This document shows positions 53,836 through 63,269 of a stretch of DNA of 64,000 nucleotides, piece after piece. Source of the DNA: Sphingobium sp. Leaf26 (GTDB lineage Bacteria > Pseudomonadota > Alphaproteobacteria > Sphingomonadales > Sphingomonadaceae); contig NZ_LMKV01000001.1 of the NCBI RefSeq assembly GCF_001421665.1, positions 124,230-188,229 on the forward strand. The letters run 5' to 3'. Below the pieces are notes generated by a model. The model saw nothing but the letters and a program-made list of their open reading frames with translations. It was not told the DNA's origin and searched no databases. The position numbers and the translations under genes are program-made. Numbering within the stretch: the first letter of the stretch is position 1; every line of letters starts with the position of its first letter.

Positions 53836-55452
53836 CTAGTTCCCATCCCGCCCATAGACATCGGGCAGGAACTGCACCCCCGTCGCGGTCGGCACTGCGG
53901 TCAGATAGGTCAGGTAAACCGGCACCGGCTGGGGCAGCGGCTCATGCTGTTCCGGCGCGTCGCTGTCGGCGGTAGGCGTCTTGCCGAAGAACCAGCGCCC
54001 CAGCCGCTGCGCATCCTCCAGCCGGACGCAGCCATTGCTGTAATGGCGGTCCTCCTTGGCGAACAGGTCGCGCTGCGGCGTGTCGTGCAGGTAGATGCCA
54101 AGGTCGTTGGGAAACATGAACTTGATCCGCCCCATCGCGTTGCCGCCGCCCGGCAATTGCCGCACCCGCACTTCGCTTTGCCCATTGGCGACCGCCTGCC
54201 AGTCGATCGCGCTCTGCGCCAGCGGCGTGGCATTGGTGCTCCAGTCGGTCAGCGCCTCGTATCGCATGCCCTTGAGCGAACCGCCCGCCAATATCTTCGG
54301 CGCGACCTTCCGCTCGACCAGATCGGTCGGAATGTTCCAATAGGGGTTCAGCGTGGCATAGCGGATCATTCCGGCCATCAGCGGCGTCGGCGATTCCTTG
54401 GCGCCGGCGACGACCTTCATCGTCCCGTCCATCGCACCTTTGCTGTAATAATAGAGCCGGGCCGACGCCGCATCCACCACCACATGCCGCGTCCATGGTC
54501 CGGGCAACAGCCGTGCCCGCTCCAGATTGAGCGCCAGCAGCCGGTCATAGCGTTCCGGCCCTTCGTTCAGCGCGTCTATCGTCATCGCGCCGGCCACGCC
54601 GTCGGGCTTCAGCCCATGATCCGTCTGGAATGCCTTGACCTTCGCCACCAGCGCCTTGTCATAGGCGACCCCGTCGCTCAGCCCCGTGCGATGGCGCAAC
54701 AGCGCAATCTCCGGCGCCTTTCCGCCGGGGCGCAGTTTCACATCCGGCGGAATCTGCACCGCCGGCAAGCCGCCCCATTTATCAAGATAGCCCGCCCGCG
54801 CGGCGCGGAGCCGCATATAGAGCGGGCTCATCCATCCAGCGGACTGGATATAGTCGGTGAGCGACGGCGCGAGCGAGGCGGCGCGCACGATATCGGCCGG
54901 GCCGGGCGGCCTGGTATCCAGTTCCGCGTCCAGATAGCGGATCTTCACGCCTCGGGCCGGGCGGCGCATGTCAGCGACCAGATCGGCAAAGGCGCGGGAC
55001 AGGGCAAGGTCGGCGCGGGCCAGCGCCTTGGGCGTGCCCTCGCGATCCGCCGCCTCGACCAGTTTCTGCAAATCGCGCGGATCATAATTGCGCGGGTTCA
55101 ATCCATCCGCGTCACTCTGGTCGATCAGGGCCAGCAGCGCGTCCGCCTGCGGCCCGATCCGATCCTTTTCGACCCACAGCGGCCAGTAGCCGCGCGGGGC
55201 ATAGAAATCCTTGTACTTGCCAGTCACGTCCGCACGAATTTCAGCGGCGACGCTCGACCTGGCGGCATCGACGGCGGTTTTGCCCTGCGCCAGCGCAACG
55301 GGCGAAGGCAGGACCGTCGCGACCAGCAGGCCGGCGACCAGAACGGGAATTAGCGATGGGGCGCGACTTATTCGCCGCGCCCGAAAAGCTGCGTGGATCA
55401 GCCGCGTTCTCCTCGACGCGACGGCGCCGGCGGCGGAGGTGGCGGCGGGCAC
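53836..55452 (-). CDS. L,D-transpeptidase family protein (YcbB/LdtD-like)
   Basis: A 538-residue exported peptidoglycan cross-linking enzyme. The hydrophobic signal/anchor is LIPVLVAGLLVATVLPSPVAL. A peptidoglycan-binding module follows (KVKAFQTDHGLKPDGVAGAM, near residue 270), then the YkuD catalytic domain with IYLHDTPQRDLFAKEDRHYS and the SNGCVRLEDA motif containing the nucleophile Cys. It makes 3-3 cross-links. The only ordinary start is GTG 55452, inside the 3' end of the upstream lipoprotein gene (55 bp overlap). A GAGGAG just ahead of a CTG at 55402 hints at a non-standard start. Confidence 0.88.
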   Translation of the reverse strand: MPAATSAAGAVASRRTRLIHAAFRARRISRAPSLIPVLVAGLLVATVLPSPVALAQGKTAVDAARSSVAAEIRADVTGKYKDFYAPRGYWPLWVEKDRIGPQADALLALIDQSDADGLNPRNYDPRDLQKLVEAADREGTPKALARADLALSRAFADLVADMRRPARGVKIRYLDAELDTRPPGPADIVRAASLAPSLTDYIQSAGWMSPLYMRLRAARAGYLDKWGGLPAVQIPPDVKLRPGGKAPEIALLRHRTGLSDGVAYDKALVAKVKAFQTDHGLKPDGVAGAMTIDALNEGPERYDRLLALNLERARLLPGPWTRHVVVDAASARLYYYSKGAMDGTMKVVAGAKESPTPLMAGMIRYATLNPYWNIPTDLVERKVAPKILAGGSLKGMRYEALTDWSTNATPLAQSAIDWQAVANGQSEVRVRQLPGGGNAMGRIKFMFPNDLGIYLHDTPQRDLFAKEDRHYSNGCVRLEDAQRLGRWFFGKTPTADSDAPEQHEPLPQPVPVYLTYLTAVPTATGVQFLPDVYGRDGN

Positions 55453-55655
55453 GGCGGACCCTGGACCGCATGATAGATGCCATCGGCGGTGTAATAGCCA
55501 TCGACATAGCCGTCGCCGTCGCGATCGGCCGCCACGGTCCCGGCGATGGCGCCGGGGCCGACGGGCGGCGCGGACGTCACCGGCGCGTCATTCTTGGAAC
55601 AAGCGCTCAGCGCGAGCAGCCCGCCAGCGGCCAAAGCCAGATATTTGCTGTGCAT
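55398..55655 (-). CDS. Small lipoprotein with Pro-rich tail
   Basis: An 85-residue protein from MHSKYLALAAGGLLALSAC (lipobox SAC). The mature part has DRDGDGYVDGYY, an EF-hand-like Asp-rich loop, then a tract of Pro (PPCPPPPPPPAP). Envelope-located. It is upstream of, and overlaps, the L,D-transpeptidase gene, suggesting a linked envelope function. A longer frame begins at 55736 but lacks a signal at its start. Confidence 0.7.
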   Translation of the reverse strand: MHSKYLALAAGGLLALSACSKNDAPVTSAPPVGPGAIAGTVAADRDGDGYVDGYYTADGIYHAVQGPPCPPPPPPPAPSRRGERG

Positions 55656-55808
55656 AATCACTCCCTGGACGCTGGCGCGACTTGGCCGCCCTGCGCCATT
55701 AGACCTCTCGCCGCGACTCATGCGACCAGAGGCCAACGCCCCAGAAAGGGATTAAATCCATTACCCGATCGAAATGAAGGCGAACCGTTCGATTTTGTCG
55801 CCGGCTTG

Positions 55809-56687
55809 TTATTCCACGACCCAATCGGCCGAGGCAATGCCCTGCGCATAGAGCAGCACCGACAGGTCGCCATGCACGATCTCCGCCGCCGCCGCCTCGC
55901 GCGTCTTGGGCTTGGCGTGATAGGCGACGCCCAGTCCCGCCCCCTGGATCATCGGAATGTCGTTGGCGCCGTCGCCCACGGCCAGCGTCAGCGTCCGGTC
56001 GATTCCGTCCGCGATCGCCGCTTCCAGTTCGGTCCGCTTGCGCGCGGCATCCACGATCGGCGTGGTCACGGTACCCAGCAGCGCGCCGTCGGCAATCTCC
56101 AGCACATTGGCGACATGCACGTCGAAGCCGATCTCATCGGCCACCGGCCCGGTGAAGCGCGTGAAGCCGCCCGACACCAGCAAGGTCCGCGCGCCCCGCG
56201 CCTTCATCGTGCGGACCAGCGCCTTCGCCCCGCCCATGATGACGACACGCTCGGTGCGGCACTGGTCGATCGCGCTGTCGGGCAGGCCCTTCAGCAGTGC
56301 GACCCGGCCATGCAGCGCGCCCTCGAAATCCAGTTCGCCGCGCATCGCCCGCTCGGTGATCTCCGCAATCTGCGGCTTGATCCCGGCATAGTCGGCCAGT
56401 TCGTCAATGCACTCGACGGTGATCATGGTGGAGTCCATGTCCGCGATCAGCAGCTTTTTCTCGCGGCCTGCGACCGGCTGGACGATCGCGTCCACCTTGT
56501 CGCCTATGCCAGCCAGCGCCACGCGGGCCGCGACAGGATCGGCCGCGAAGACTATGTCGGCGGCCTTGCCCTCGTCCAGCCACAGGACATCACCCGGTTG
56601 GCAGCCTGCATCACGCAGCCGATCGACCGCCAGCGCAATATCCCCCTGCCCGATCGAGCCACTTGCCACTAAGGTCGCGACGAACAT
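55809..56687 (-). CDS. serB: Phosphoserine phosphatase
   Basis: A 292-residue HAD phosphatase for the last step of serine synthesis. An N-terminal regulatory extension (about residues 1-80) precedes the HAD core [21 protein letters not shown] (nucleophile Asp), [17 protein letters not shown] and the C-terminal [26 protein letters not shown] 56687 ([10 protein letters not shown]) is the family-like start. Its start codon overlaps that of the divergent miaA (CATG). Confidence 0.95.
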   Translation of the reverse strand: MFVATLVASGSIGQGDIALAVDRLRDAGCQPGDVLWLDEGKAADIVFAADPVAARVALAGIGDKVDAIVQPVAGREKKLLIADMDSTMITVECIDELADYAGIKPQIAEITERAMRGELDFEGALHGRVALLKGLPDSAIDQCRTERVVIMGGAKALVRTMKARGARTLLVSGGFTRFTGPVADEIGFDVHVANVLEIADGALLGTVTTPIVDAARKRTELEAAIADGIDRTLTLAVGDGANDIPMIQGAGLGVAYHAKPKTREAAAAEIVHGDLSVLLYAQGIASADWVVE

Positions 56688-57642
56688 GTCAAACTCCGAA
56701 CCAGAAACCCCAAGAACGGGCCACGAATCCCGCCCACGGGTCGCGCTTATTGCCGGGCCGACCGCCAGCGGCAAGAGCGCGCTCGCCATTGCCCTTGCCA
56801 AAGCGACCGGCGGCATCGTCATCAATGCCGACGCCAGTCAGGTCTACACCGACCTGGAGATCCTGTCCGCCCGCCCTTCGGCAGAGGAAATGGGCGACGT
56901 TCCCCACCGCCTGTTCGGCCATATCGACGGGGCGGAAGCCTGCACCGCGCCGCGCTGGGCGGCGGAGGCGAAGGCGGAGATCGCCGCCGCCCATAGCGCG
57001 GGACAACGCCCCGTGCTGGTCGGCGGCACCGGCCTTTATATCCGCACCCTGCTGGACGGCATCGCCCCCGTGCCGGAAATCGACCCCGATATCCGGGCCA
57101 CCGTCCGCGCCCTGCCGGTGGCGCAGGCGCACGAAGCGCTGACCAACGAAGACCCCGAAGCCGCCGCCCGCCTTGCGCCGGCCGACACCACCCGCGTCGC
57201 CCGCGCGCTGGAGGTGGTGCGATCGACCGGACGGCCGCTGAAAATTTGGCAACAGCATAAGGAAGGCGGCATCGCCGACCGGATCACCCTCGCCCCGATA
57301 ATCCTGCGCCCGCCGCGCGACTGGCTGATCGAGCGGTGCGACCGCCGTTTCGCCCAGATGATCGAGGCTGGCGCGATCGAGGAAGTCGCCCGATTGCTGA
57401 CCCGCAACCTCAACCCGGACCTGCCGGTGATGCGAGCCATCGGCGTACCGGACATCGCCGCCTATCTGCGCGGAGACAGCGAGTTGGACAGCAGTATCGC
57501 GGCCGGGTGCCTGGCCACCCGCCAATATGCCAAGCGTCAATATACCTGGTTCACGAACCAGCCTCCGCCCGGCTGGCCGCGTGAAGATCGAGCAATTAAT
57601 GACAAGATCATTGATGAATTGGCAACTAAATTACAACATTAG
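56686..57642 (+). CDS. miaA: tRNA dimethylallyltransferase
   Basis: A 318-residue enzyme that adds the isopentenyl group to A37 of tRNAs reading UNN codons. The P-loop is [15 protein letters not shown]. Motifs are [49 protein letters not shown] and the C-terminal [14 protein letters not shown] 56686 (MSNSEPETP). A true start slightly downstream is possible since the first 16 residues look unconserved. Confidence 0.95.
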   Translation: MSNSEPETPRTGHESRPRVALIAGPTASGKSALAIALAKATGGIVINADASQVYTDLEILSARPSAEEMGDVPHRLFGHIDGAEACTAPRWAAEAKAEIAAAHSAGQRPVLVGGTGLYIRTLLDGIAPVPEIDPDIRATVRALPVAQAHEALTNEDPEAAARLAPADTTRVARALEVVRSTGRPLKIWQQHKEGGIADRITLAPIILRPPRDWLIERCDRRFAQMIEAGAIEEVARLLTRNLNPDLPVMRAIGVPDIAAYLRGDSELDSSIAAGCLATRQYAKRQYTWFTNQPPPGWPREDRAINDKIIDELATKLQH

Positions 57643-57645
57643 CGC

Positions 57646-57674
57646 TTGACCTGTCATTTTCTGTCCACTAGAGG
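57646..57674 (+). promoter_or_regulatory. Possible promoter of the ilv genes
   Basis: TTGACC, 17 bp, then TAGAGG, just after the miaA stop. The -35 is good and the -10 is weak. No leader peptide rich in Leu, Ile or Val codons was seen between here and ilvB. Confidence 0.35.
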
Positions 57675-57754
57675 CAGGCGCCTTGCCATTGAAGGCATGG
57701 GGGCCCAAAGCACGCCCGTATCGTCGAATTTGCATCAAATGGAGGAGTATCATC

Positions 57755-59506
57755 GTGGCCGAAAAGAGCGGCGCGGACATATTGGTTCAATGCCTGGTCG
57801 ATCTGGGCGTCGAAGTCGTGTTCGGCTATCCGGGCGGCGCGGTGCTTCCCATTTATGATGCGCTCTATAATCACCCCACGATCAAGCATGTGCTGGTCCG
57901 CCACGAGCAGGGCGCGACCCACATGGCGGAGGGCTATGCCCGCTCCACCGGCAAGCCCGGTGTCGTTCTGGTCACATCCGGTCCCGGCGCGACCAATGCC
58001 GTCACCGGCATCACCGATGCGCTGATGGATTCCATCCCGATGGTCGTCATCACGGGTCAGGTGCCCACGCAACTGATCGGCACCGACGCTTTCCAGGAAG
58101 CGGACACGATCGGCATCACGCGCCACTGTTCCAAGCATAATTATCTGGTGAAGACCCCCGGCAAGCTGGCCGAGGTGATTCATGAGGCGTTCCATATCGC
58201 CACCACCGGCCGCCCCGGCCCGGTCGTCGTGGATATCCCCAAGAACGTCCAGATCGCGACCGCGCCCTATGCCAGGCCGGAACTGAAGGTCCATGCCAGC
58301 TACCGTCCGCAGACGAAGGCGGACGCAGCGGGAATCGAATCGGCGGTCGAAATGCTGGCGGCAGCGGAACGCCCTGTCTTCTATACCGGCGGCGGCGTCA
58401 TCAATAGCGGCCCGCAGGCGAGCGCCCTGCTGCGCGAACTGGTGGCCCTGACCGGCGCGCCCGTCACCTCGACCCTGATGGGCCTGGGCGCTTATCCCGC
58501 ATCAGGGGACGCATGGCTGGGCATGCTGGGCATGCACGGCACCTATGAAGCCAATTGGGCGATGAACCAGGCGGACCTCATCCTGTGCGTCGGCGCCCGC
58601 TTCGATGATCGCGTGACCGGTCGCCTCGACGCTTTCGCGCCCAACAGCCGCAAGATCCACATCGATATCGACCGCAGCTCGATCAACAAGATCGTGGACG
58701 TGGACGTCGCCATCGTCGCCGATGTCGGCAGCGCGCTGGACGACATCATCGCCCTGTGGAAGCAGCGCAACCATCAAAAGGCCGACCTGACCGAATGGTG
58801 GTCGCGGATCGCCGGCTGGCGCGCGCGCAAGAGCCTGGACTATGCCGAAAGCGGCACGGAGATCATGCCCCAGCGCGCGATCGCCGACCTGTATTCGGCG
58901 ACGAAGGCGACCGGCAAGGATGTCATCATCACCACCGAAGTCGGCCAGCACCAGATGTGGGCGGCCCAGCATTTCGGGTTCGATGCGCCCAACAAGTGGC
59001 TGACCTCGGGGGGCCTGGGCACCATGGGCTATGGCTTCCCGGCCGCGATCGGCGCGCAGATGGGCAATCCCGACAGCATCGCCATCTGCATCGCCGGTGA
59101 CGCCTCGGTCCAGATGAACATCCAGGAACTGGGCACCGCGACCCAATATCGCCTGCCGGTCAAGCTGTTCATCCTCAACAATGAATATATGGGCATGGTC
59201 CGCCAGTGGCAGGAACTGACCTATGAAAGCCGCTATTCCAACAGCTATTCGGACAGCCTGCCCGACTTCGTGAAGCTGGGCGAAGCCTATGGCTGGACCG
59301 GCATCCGCATCGAAGAGCCGAAGGATCTGGAGGCCGGCATCCGCCGGATGCTGGAAACCGACGGCCCCGTGATCGTGGATTGCCGCGTGGCCAGGATGTC
59401 GAATTGCTTCCCGATGATCCCGTCGGGCGCGGCGCACACCGAAATGCTGCTCGACCCCAGCCAGGTGGAGGGCGTCATGTCCGACGAGGCAAAGGCACTG
59501 GTGTGA
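57755..59506 (+). CDS. ilvB: Acetolactate synthase large subunit
   Basis: A 583-residue ThDP/FAD enzyme, first common step of Val/Leu/Ile synthesis. GTG 57755 (VAEKSGADILVQ) follows a perfect GGAGGAG site. Motifs are FGYPGGAVLPIYDAL, the ThDP-activating Glu in VRHEQGATHMAEGYAR, SGPGATNAVTGI, RFDDRVTGR, and the ThDP-binding GDASVQMNIQEL...NNEYMGMVRQWQ. It forms a complex with IlvN, encoded two genes on. Confidence 0.97.
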   Translation: MAEKSGADILVQCLVDLGVEVVFGYPGGAVLPIYDALYNHPTIKHVLVRHEQGATHMAEGYARSTGKPGVVLVTSGPGATNAVTGITDALMDSIPMVVITGQVPTQLIGTDAFQEADTIGITRHCSKHNYLVKTPGKLAEVIHEAFHIATTGRPGPVVVDIPKNVQIATAPYARPELKVHASYRPQTKADAAGIESAVEMLAAAERPVFYTGGGVINSGPQASALLRELVALTGAPVTSTLMGLGAYPASGDAWLGMLGMHGTYEANWAMNQADLILCVGARFDDRVTGRLDAFAPNSRKIHIDIDRSSINKIVDVDVAIVADVGSALDDIIALWKQRNHQKADLTEWWSRIAGWRARKSLDYAESGTEIMPQRAIADLYSATKATGKDVIITTEVGQHQMWAAQHFGFDAPNKWLTSGGLGTMGYGFPAAIGAQMGNPDSIAICIAGDASVQMNIQELGTATQYRLPVKLFILNNEYMGMVRQWQELTYESRYSNSYSDSLPDFVKLGEAYGWTGIRIEEPKDLEAGIRRMLETDGPVIVDCRVARMSNCFPMIPSGAAHTEMLLDPSQVEGVMSDEAKALV

Positions 59507-59877
59507 CTCAGCATCTGAAGCTCCGCATTCATGTTACGGAGCCATGGGATTTTGAACGGAGCGCGGGGACGGCCGAGATCGCCGGCTGGACCATCGACCA
59601 TGCCGACCCGGACAATGAGGAATGGGAAGTGCATCTGGACGAGGGGTTCGACTTTAACGGGCGGCATATCGGCACCCTGCTGGTCAGCCCTCGTTATGTC
59701 GGCGAACAACTCAGCCGCATGTTCGATGCCGTGGCGGGTTTCCCCGTCCGCCTCGCCCATCGCCAGGATGGCGGCTGGCACTTCGCCTTCGCCGCCATGA
59801 TTTCGCAGCGCCACGACAGGGCCGATGAAGACGGCCATGACGGGCACGAAGATACGGATAACGGGACGACCATCTGA
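59503..59877 (+). CDS. Small protein coupled between ilvB and ilvN, unknown function
   Basis: A 124-residue protein. Its GTG start at 59503 overlaps the ilvB stop, and its TGA overlaps the ilvN ATG (TGATG). It begins TQHLKLRIHVTEPWDFE, has a beta-rich core (GTAEIAGWTIDHADP, EWEVHLDEGFDFNGRHIGTLLVSPRY), then PVRLAHRQDGGWHFAFAAM. It ends in an Asp/His-rich tail (DRADEDGHDGHEDTD) that could bind metal. No family recognised. The double overlap implies fixed stoichiometry with both acetolactate synthase subunits. Confidence 0.75.
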   Translation: MTQHLKLRIHVTEPWDFERSAGTAEIAGWTIDHADPDNEEWEVHLDEGFDFNGRHIGTLLVSPRYVGEQLSRMFDAVAGFPVRLAHRQDGGWHFAFAAMISQRHDRADEDGHDGHEDTDNGTTI

Positions 59878-60392
59878 TGCACATCCAGGAAGAACTCAGC
59901 CAGCGGCACGTCCTGTCGCTGACCGTTTCGAACGAGGCGGGCATATTGGCGCGCATCGCGGGCCTGTTCACCGCGCGCGGCTATAATATCGACAGCCTGA
60001 CCGTGGCGGACATCACGCAGGACCATGGCGTCAGCCGCATCACCATCGTCACCAACGGCCCGCCCAAGGTGATCGACCAGATCATCGCCCAGCTCGACCG
60101 GCTGGTGCCGGTGCACAAGGTCACTGACCTGACCGAAGCCGGGCCGTTCGTGGAGCGCGAACTGGCGCTGGTGAAGGTCGCCGGCGTGGGCGAGGACCGG
60201 ATCGAGGCGCTGCGCCTGGCCGATGTGTTCCGCGCCAAGGTGGTCGACACCACGATCGAAAGCTTCATCTTCGAAATCACCGGCACGACCGACAAGATCG
60301 ACAATTTCGTCGGCCTGATGCGCCAGATCGGCCTGGTCGAGGTCGGCCGCACCGGCGTCGTCGGCCTGATCCGGGGTAAAGAGGCGAATTAA
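59877..60392 (+). CDS. ilvN: Acetolactate synthase small (regulatory) subunit
   Basis: A 171-residue ACT-domain protein. It starts MHIQEELSQRHVLSLTVSNEAGILARI with the valine-binding ACT fold (AGLFTARGYNIDSLTVADIT) and a second ACT-like half (KVVDTTIESFIFEITGTTDKID). It gives feedback control by branched-chain amino acids. Confidence 0.96.
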   Translation: MHIQEELSQRHVLSLTVSNEAGILARIAGLFTARGYNIDSLTVADITQDHGVSRITIVTNGPPKVIDQIIAQLDRLVPVHKVTDLTEAGPFVERELALVKVAGVGEDRIEALRLADVFRAKVVDTTIESFIFEITGTTDKIDNFVGLMRQIGLVEVGRTGVVGLIRGKEAN

Positions 60393-61604
<1,212 letters not shown>

Positions 61605-61620
61605 CGGCCACGGATCGGCC

Positions 61621-61647
61621 GTCACCCCGGCGAAGGCCGGGGTCCAG
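61621..61647. repeat. Palindromic repeat unit (CCCCGGC-GAAG-GCCGGGG)
   Basis: GTCACCCCGGC, GAAG loop, GCCGGGGTCCAG. It is a GC-richer variant of the unit found at 7563 and 10790, located 17 bp after the ilvC stop. Confidence 0.8.
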
Positions 61648-61722
61648 GGCGGCCGATGCCGGGCCTTCTATCAGGCCGGAAACGGAACGAAGCGTTTCTG
61701 CTTATGGCTCTGGAACTTGGCG

Positions 61723-61750
61723 GGGGCGCAGCATATTCTTGCTGCGCCCC
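61723..61750 (+). terminator. Stem-loop ending the ilvC transcript
   Basis: GGGGCGCAGC pairs perfectly with GCTGCGCCCC over an 8-base loop, followed by TTGACCGTTTT. Probably an intrinsic terminator for ilvC. Confidence 0.7.
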
Positions 61751-61775
61751 TTGACCGTTTTCGGAGTCTTTTTTC

Positions 61776-62393
61776 ATGCGTAAATTTCTGATCCCCGCCG
61801 CCGCCCTGATCGCTATTGCCGGCGGCAGCGTCGTGATTGCCCAGGGTGCCGCCACCCCCGGCACCAAGGATGTCGCCAAGGTCACCGGCGGCACCTATGC
61901 CGTCGAATCCACCCACACCCAGATCGTCTTCGCCTATGACCATATGGGCTTTTCCAACAATATGGGCGTGATCGCCATGCCGACCGGCACGCTGACGCTG
62001 GACAAGGCGAACCCCGCCGCGTCGAAGGTGTCGATCGAAGTACCGATCGCCAACCTGACCACCGGCATCCCGGCGCTGAACGAGCATCTGGCCAAGGCCG
62101 AGTTCTTCGACGCTGCCAAGTTCCCGACCGCGACCTTCGTGTCGACCAGCGTGAAGCCCGAAGGCGCGACCGGCGCGACCATCAGCGGCAACCTGACCAT
62201 CAAGGGCATCACCAAGCCGGTCACGTTGGACACCGAATTTTACGGTGCCGGTGCCAACCCGATGAACAAGAAGGAAAATATCGGCTTCGTAGCGACCGGC
62301 ACGATCAAGCGCAGCGATTTCGGCATGGGCATGGCGGTGCCGGTCGTCGGTGACGCCGTGGAGTTGAAGATCATCGCCGCGTTTCAGAAATAA
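61776..62393 (+). CDS. YceI family periplasmic protein, copy 1
   Basis: A 205-residue exported protein with signal peptide (MRKFLIPAAALIAIAGGSVV). The lipocalin-like YceI barrel starts GGTYAVESTHTQIVFAYDHMG. It includes SKVSIEVPIANLTTGIPALNEHL, FFDAAKFPTATFVSTSVK and GITKPVTLDTEFYG. YceI proteins bind polyprenoid-like lipids. A second copy follows. Confidence 0.93.
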   Translation: MRKFLIPAAALIAIAGGSVVIAQGAATPGTKDVAKVTGGTYAVESTHTQIVFAYDHMGFSNNMGVIAMPTGTLTLDKANPAASKVSIEVPIANLTTGIPALNEHLAKAEFFDAAKFPTATFVSTSVKPEGATGATISGNLTIKGITKPVTLDTEFYGAGANPMNKKENIGFVATGTIKRSDFGMGMAVPVVGDAVELKIIAAFQK

Positions 62394-62411
62394 CGGTCGG
62401 AAGTAAGCGCC

Positions 62412-63038
62412 ATGCGCACGCCGGCCCGGCTCGCCCTGCTTTTCGGCATGGTCGCGCTCGTGCCGGCGACTGCTGCGCCGCCCGTCGTTCCGCCGCTCGC
62501 GCCACCGGTGCGGGCGGCGTTCTACGCTCCGGGCCATTATGCGGTCGATAGCGATGCGACCAGGGTGCATTTCCATGTAAAGGCGCTGGTCGGCGGCTAT
62601 GAAGGCGACGTCCTTGCTCCTCAGGGCAGTGTCGTCATCGACCCGGCCCGCCCCGATCGCGCCACCGTCGACATCAGCTTCCCGGTCGAGAAACTGACCA
62701 CTGGGGACGCCTCGACCGACGCCATGCTGAAGGGCGACAGCTTTTTCGACATGGGCCAATATCCCACCATCCGCTTTACCGCGCAGGATGCGCCGCTGGT
62801 GAACGGCGACGCCCCCACACCGGTGGCAGGCGAACTCACCATGCACGGGCAGACCCGTCCCGCCACCCTCTCCGTCCGGCTGGTCGGCACCACGCCGGAC
62901 GAGGCGCCGGGCCTGTCGGTGCTGCATTTTACGGGCACGATGACGGTCGAGCGCAGCCAATATGGCATGGGCTTTGGCCGGCCGTTCGTGTCCGACCATG
63001 TCGACCTGACCATCGACGCAATATTCCGTCGCGGGTGA
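62412..63038 (+). CDS. YceI family periplasmic protein, copy 2
   Basis: A 208-residue exported protein, 18 bp after copy 1. After the signal peptide and a Pro-rich stretch it has GHYAVDSDATRVHFHVKALVGG, ATVDISFPVEKLTTGDASTDAML, FFDMGQYPTIRFTAQD and TMHGQTRPATLSVRLVG. It diverges clearly from copy 1, so ligands may differ. Probably co-transcribed with it. Confidence 0.92.
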   Translation: MRTPARLALLFGMVALVPATAAPPVVPPLAPPVRAAFYAPGHYAVDSDATRVHFHVKALVGGYEGDVLAPQGSVVIDPARPDRATVDISFPVEKLTTGDASTDAMLKGDSFFDMGQYPTIRFTAQDAPLVNGDAPTPVAGELTMHGQTRPATLSVRLVGTTPDEAPGLSVLHFTGTMTVERSQYGMGFGRPFVSDHVDLTIDAIFRRG

Positions 63039-63098
63039 TCGCCGCCGCGAAAGAAACATCTTTACCCCTGCCACCGAAAAAGGGTAAGGGGCGGCATC

Positions 63099-63146
63099 AT
63101 GCAGAGCGTCTCGCTTCTTACCCTGCTACGACTTACACGCCCTTAG
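63099..63146 (+). CDS. leuL: Leucine leader peptide of leuA
   Basis: A 15-codon ORF, MQSVSLLTLLRLTRP, with five Leu codons clustered (CTT CTT, CTG CTA, CTT). An AAGGGG site lies about 8 bp upstream. Placed 123 bp before leuA and followed by competing stem-loops, it has the form of an attenuation leader, as known for leuA in many Alphaproteobacteria. Confidence 0.75.
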   Translation: MQSVSLLTLLRLTRP

Positions 63147-63199
63147 GCGTGGCTTTTGTGCTGCCTTCCGGCTAAGGGCAGCGTCGATCCGCCTAAGGG
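63138..63199 (+). promoter_or_regulatory. Leucine attenuator: mutually exclusive stem-loops
   Basis: Segment 1, CCCTTAGGCG (63140-63149), overlaps the leader stop. It can pair with CTAAGGGC (63172-63179) or, over 10 perfect base pairs, with CGCCTAAGGG (63190-63199). Segment 2 also forms its own hairpin GCTGCC...GGCAGC (63160-63182). Ribosome stalling at the Leu codons would free or hide segment 1. No T-run follows, so control may act on Rho-dependent termination or on leuA translation. Confidence 0.65.
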
Positions 63200-63269
63200 T
63201 ATCCAGAACAGTCAAGTCGTACACCGGAAGCGCTGTCATGCGCTCCGTGTCAGGAAGTAGTTTGATCCC

